Part shown: positions 5,075-5,939 of the stretch, piece after piece | Position numbering within the stretch: position 1 is the stretch's first letter | How the letters are laid out: each line of letters opens with the position of its first letter | Assembly: GCA_027066725.1 (NCBI GenBank) | Contig: JAMONC010000337.1 | Location: 1 to 5,939 of the forward strand | From: Desulfobacterales bacterium | GTDB taxonomy: Bacteria > Desulfobacterota > Dissulfuribacteria > Dissulfuribacterales > JAMONC01 | Reading direction: 5' to 3' | DNA length: 5,939 nucleotides | The notes under the pieces: generated by a model | Seen by the model: only the letters and a program-made list of their open reading frames with translations | Database searches by the model: none | What the model was told of the DNA's origin: nothing | Program-made: the position numbers and the translations under genes

Positions 5075-5939
5075 AAAACAAAGTCTTCCAAAAGCCTTAT
5101 CTGCATTAACCCACGCAGGTTTTGGCCTACTTCTTATAGGACAAGCCCTTTCCTTACAAGGAACATGGATCCAAGCAACAGCGGTAAGGTGGCTTGTCCT
5201 AGAGCTTTGGCATTCCCCCTTTATCCTAGGACTTTTAGGAGCATTTAGATCTCTTCCAATGCTCCTTTTTTCCTTTTGGGGTGGAATTATTGCAGATAGA
5301 TATCCTAAACTCTTTGTTATGATAGGAGCTCAGTCCCTTATATTCTTACAAGCCCTACTCCTAGGTATATTGTTACAAACCAATACACTTTCAGTAATGT
5401 GGGTCTTAATCCTCATATTTCTATTTGGTTGCGGAATGGCCTTTGAGGTCCCAGCAAGACAAGCGCTTTTTTTTGAGCTAGTAGGTAAAAAGGACATTAC
5501 CAACGCACTTGCACTTCACTCAAGTGCATTTAACCTTGCTAGGTTTATTGGTCCTGCAATAGCAGGGGTACTTATGGCAAAAGGATTTATGGCAAGTTGT
5601 TTTTATATAAAAGCGATCTCTGCACTTATTATTATCTTTATTTTACTCTTGCTTGTAAAAAGATTTAAAAGCCCTTCAAATAATCAAACTAAAAAAATAC
5701 CTCCTATAAAGGCATTTAAAGAGGCTTTTCTATTTGTATGGCAAAGACCAACTATGCGTATGGTACTTATAATGATTCTTTGCTTTAGTATACTTCTTTT
5801 ACCATATAGTGTATTACTTCCTGCTTTCGGGAAAAGAGTTTTAGGGTTAGGTGCTAAAAAATATGGCTTTTTATGTGCAGCAAATGGCTTAGGTGCTCTT
5901 TTAGGAGCAATAAGTGTTGCTCTTTGGGGACATCTTGGT
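5067..5939 (+). CDS. MFS transporter, N-terminal part, cut by window edge
   Basis: This gene encodes an inner-membrane permease; 291 codons are visible without a stop and the gene runs past the right edge. The frame contains many hydrophobic segments and the major-facilitator motif A as GGIIADRYPK (residues 72-81). Early residues (FGLLLIGQALSLQGTWIQ, then LVLELWHSPFILGLLGAF) follow the pattern of the MFS_3/EntS-like drug or siderophore exporter group. A GPAIAG segment lies at the end of the first six-helix half, then a basic cytoplasmic loop (KRFKSPSNNQTKK) and the start of the second half. An in-frame TAG at 5055 limits the start. The only start codon in a sensible place is TTG 5067, giving an 8-bp overlap with hemB and a weak purine-rich site (AAAGAAGA) directly before it. 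The substrate is unknown; linkage to hemB could mean tetrapyrrole export but equally simple operon packing. Confidence 0.88.
   Translation, partial: MARKQSLPKALSALTHAGFGLLLIGQALSLQGTWIQATAVRWLVLELWHSPFILGLLGAFRSLPMLLFSFWGGIIADRYPKLFVMIGAQSLIFLQALLLGILLQTNTLSVMWVLILIFLFGCGMAFEVPARQALFFELVGKKDITNALALHSSAFNLARFIGPAIAGVLMAKGFMASCFYIKAISALIIIFILLLLVKRFKSPSNNQTKKIPPIKAFKEAFLFVWQRPTMRMVLIMILCFSILLLPYSVLLPAFGKRVLGLGAKKYGFLCAANGLGALLGAISVALWGHLG

Overview
The window is AT-rich bacterial chromosomal DNA, roughly one third G+C by eye, with tightly packed genes. It carries six protein-coding genes in two divergent groups that share one 227-bp intergenic region (1651-1877). I see no RNA genes, insertion sequences, CRISPR arrays or convincing terminators. 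Gene content (cysteine-rich zinc-type HemB, a stand-alone receiver beside a ClpX-like ATPase, an HWE-free PAS-HisKA kinase, a eukaryotic-type HisA) would fit an AT-rich, anaerobic, Desulfovibrionales-like bacterium. That placement is an impression from protein flavour and is not proven by anything in the window.

Left, minus-strand group. A HisA-family isomerase of the eukaryotic (yeast HIS6-like) type (1650-856) is followed after 5 bp by a soluble PAS-histidine kinase (850 to the left edge, where it is cut inside its ATP-binding domain). No other histidine biosynthesis gene is visible.

Right, plus-strand group. A consensus-like sigma-70 promoter (1732-1760) faces a 607-residue ClpX-like AAA+ unfoldase (1878-3701). 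After 33 bp comes a 123-residue stand-alone receiver (3735-4106). It overlaps hemB (4103-5074) by an ATGA junction, and hemB overlaps an MFS-type transporter by 8 bp (5067 to the right edge). The spacing suggests one translationally coupled transcription unit.

The most unusual part is the first half of the plus-strand unit. The ClpX-like protein lacks the ClpX zinc-binding domain but keeps the Walker, pore-loop, arginine-finger, sensor-2 and IGF (ClpP-contact) motifs. It then carries a C-terminal extension that ends in what looks like a second, decayed copy of its own lid (small AAA+) domain. The receiver beside it has lost the phospho-acceptor Asp (now His), the conserved Thr/Ser (now Cys) and the conserved Lys (now Ala), so it should be blind to phosphorylation. 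Single-domain receivers are known ClpX adaptors or priming factors (Caulobacter CpdR), and mitochondrial ClpX acts on heme synthesis. An unfoldase plus fixed-state receiver module linked to tetrapyrrole synthesis is therefore a reasonable but untested hypothesis.
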